Assembly (NCBI GenBank): GCA_021734595.1
Contig: JAIPIO010000274.1
Coordinates: 1 to 5,209, forward strand
Length of the DNA: 5,209 nt
Origin: Kiritimatiellales bacterium
GTDB lineage: Bacteria > Verrucomicrobiota > Kiritimatiellia > Kiritimatiellales > Pontiellaceae
Direction: 5' to 3'
Below the pieces are notes generated by a model. The model was given only the letters and a program-made list of their open reading frames with translations, was not told the DNA's origin and made no database searches. Below, in pieces: positions 4,713 through 5,209 of the stretch (positions are counted from its first letter, which is position 1; each line of letters opens with the position of its first letter). Made by a program: the position numbers and the translations under genes.

Positions 4713-5209
4713 ACAACTTCAGCATAGCCATTGCGGGTAATCCCAACTGCGGGAAAACCGCTCTTTTCAATGCCCTGACCGGTTCACACCAGCAGGTCGG
4801 CAACTGGCCCGGCGTAACGGTGGAACGCATCGAGGGCAAATATTCACATAATGATAACCACTATAAGGTAACCGACCTGCCCGGCATATACTCCTTCTCG
4901 GCCTACTCGCTGGATGAGGTTGTGGCACGCAAGCACATTCTTACCGAACGCCCCGATCTGGTGGTGAACATCGTCGACGCGTCAAACATCGAGCGCAATC
5001 TCTACCTCACCACGCAACTGCTGGAAATGCGCGTGCCCATGGTGCTTGTGCTGAACATGATCGACCTCGCGAAACAAAACGGCATTAAGGTGGATGTCGA
5101 CCACCTGTCCCGACATCTCGGCTGCCCGGTCGTTCCGATCATTGCAACCCGCAAAAAGGGATTCGACCAACTCCTCGACACCATCGACGCCGCGGTTATG
5201 GCGAGGCAG
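4709..5209 (+). CDS. feoB: FeoB, ferrous iron transporter, N-terminal G domain (3' truncated by window)
   Basis: 167 codons are open to the window end with no stop; complete FeoB is usually 600-800 residues. The visible part is the cytoplasmic GTPase domain that gates Fe(II) import by the membrane part, which lies outside. G motifs: G1 GNPNCGKT (10-17), G2 with switch I around VGNWPGVTVE (30-39, key T37), G3 DLPG (56-59), G4 NMID (116-119), and a G5-like IATRKKG (145-151). VDASNIERNLYLTTQLLE (89-106) is also a strong FeoB block. G1 has Cys14 where E. coli has Ser. The start ATG overlaps the feoA stop, with GGAAG about 10 nt upstream. Together with feoA this forms the common feoAB arrangement, usually used under low oxygen. 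No defect is seen in the visible part. Confidence 0.96.
   Translation, partial: MNNFSIAIAGNPNCGKTALFNALTGSHQQVGNWPGVTVERIEGKYSHNDNHYKVTDLPGIYSFSAYSLDEVVARKHILTERPDLVVNIVDASNIERNLYLTTQLLEMRVPMVLVLNMIDLAKQNGIKVDVDHLSRHLGCPVVPIIATRKKGFDQLLDTIDAAVMARQ
4847..4865. promoter_or_regulatory. Fur-box-like sequence inside feoB
   Basis: The 19-mer CATAATGATAACCACTATA agrees with the E. coli Fur-box consensus GATAATGATAATCATTATC at 15 of 19 positions by direct comparison. It lies 138 bp into feoB, in codons for a loop between the G2 and G3 motifs that is variable in FeoB proteins. It is much more AT-rich than its surroundings. Function is unproven; intragenic Fur sites exist but are not the usual place. 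Confidence 0.25.

Overview
The window holds seven protein genes, all on the + strand and tightly packed, with moderately GC-rich coding sequence. It shows no RNA genes, CRISPR array or insertion sequence. The genes suggest a free-living Gram-negative bacterium that makes a charged compatible solute and takes up ferrous iron, so probably an anaerobe or microaerobe from a salty habitat. The lineage cannot be fixed from this sequence. The style would fit the PVC group (Kiritimatiellota or Lentisphaerota), but that is a weak guess.

Region 1 (1-4323) looks like one operon. It starts inside a glucosyl-3-phosphoglycerate synthase (GpgS, GT81 family, 3' part only). A GT4-type glycosyltransferase (617-2053), two different HAD-superfamily hydrolases (2055-2942 and 2942-3622) and an AlkD-like DNA alkylation repair protein (3619-4323) follow. 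Each junction is an ATGA or TGATG overlap, or a 1-nt gap. A reasonable pathway is: GpgS makes glucosyl-3-phosphoglycerate, the GT4 enzyme adds a second sugar, and a HAD phosphatase removes the phosphate. That would give a glucosylglycerate-type solute, comparable to the mannosylglucosylglycerate pathway of Petrotoga. The product is inferred, not shown.

Region 2 (4324-4484) is the only real intergenic gap. It is AT-rich, with overlapping inverted repeats and promoter-like hexamers ahead of feoA.

Region 3 (4485-5209) is a ferrous iron uptake operon: a complete feoA and the 5' end of feoB (G domain only, running off the window), again overlapping by ATGA.

The most unusual signal is a palindromic DNA motif, TTCCA-N5-TGGAA (best form TTTCCA-N5-TGGAAA). 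It occurs six times between 821 and 3315 and several more times with one mismatch. All exact copies lie inside the GT4 and HAD genes, and they are read in all three codon phases, so they encode different peptides. This points to a DNA-level element rather than a shared protein motif.
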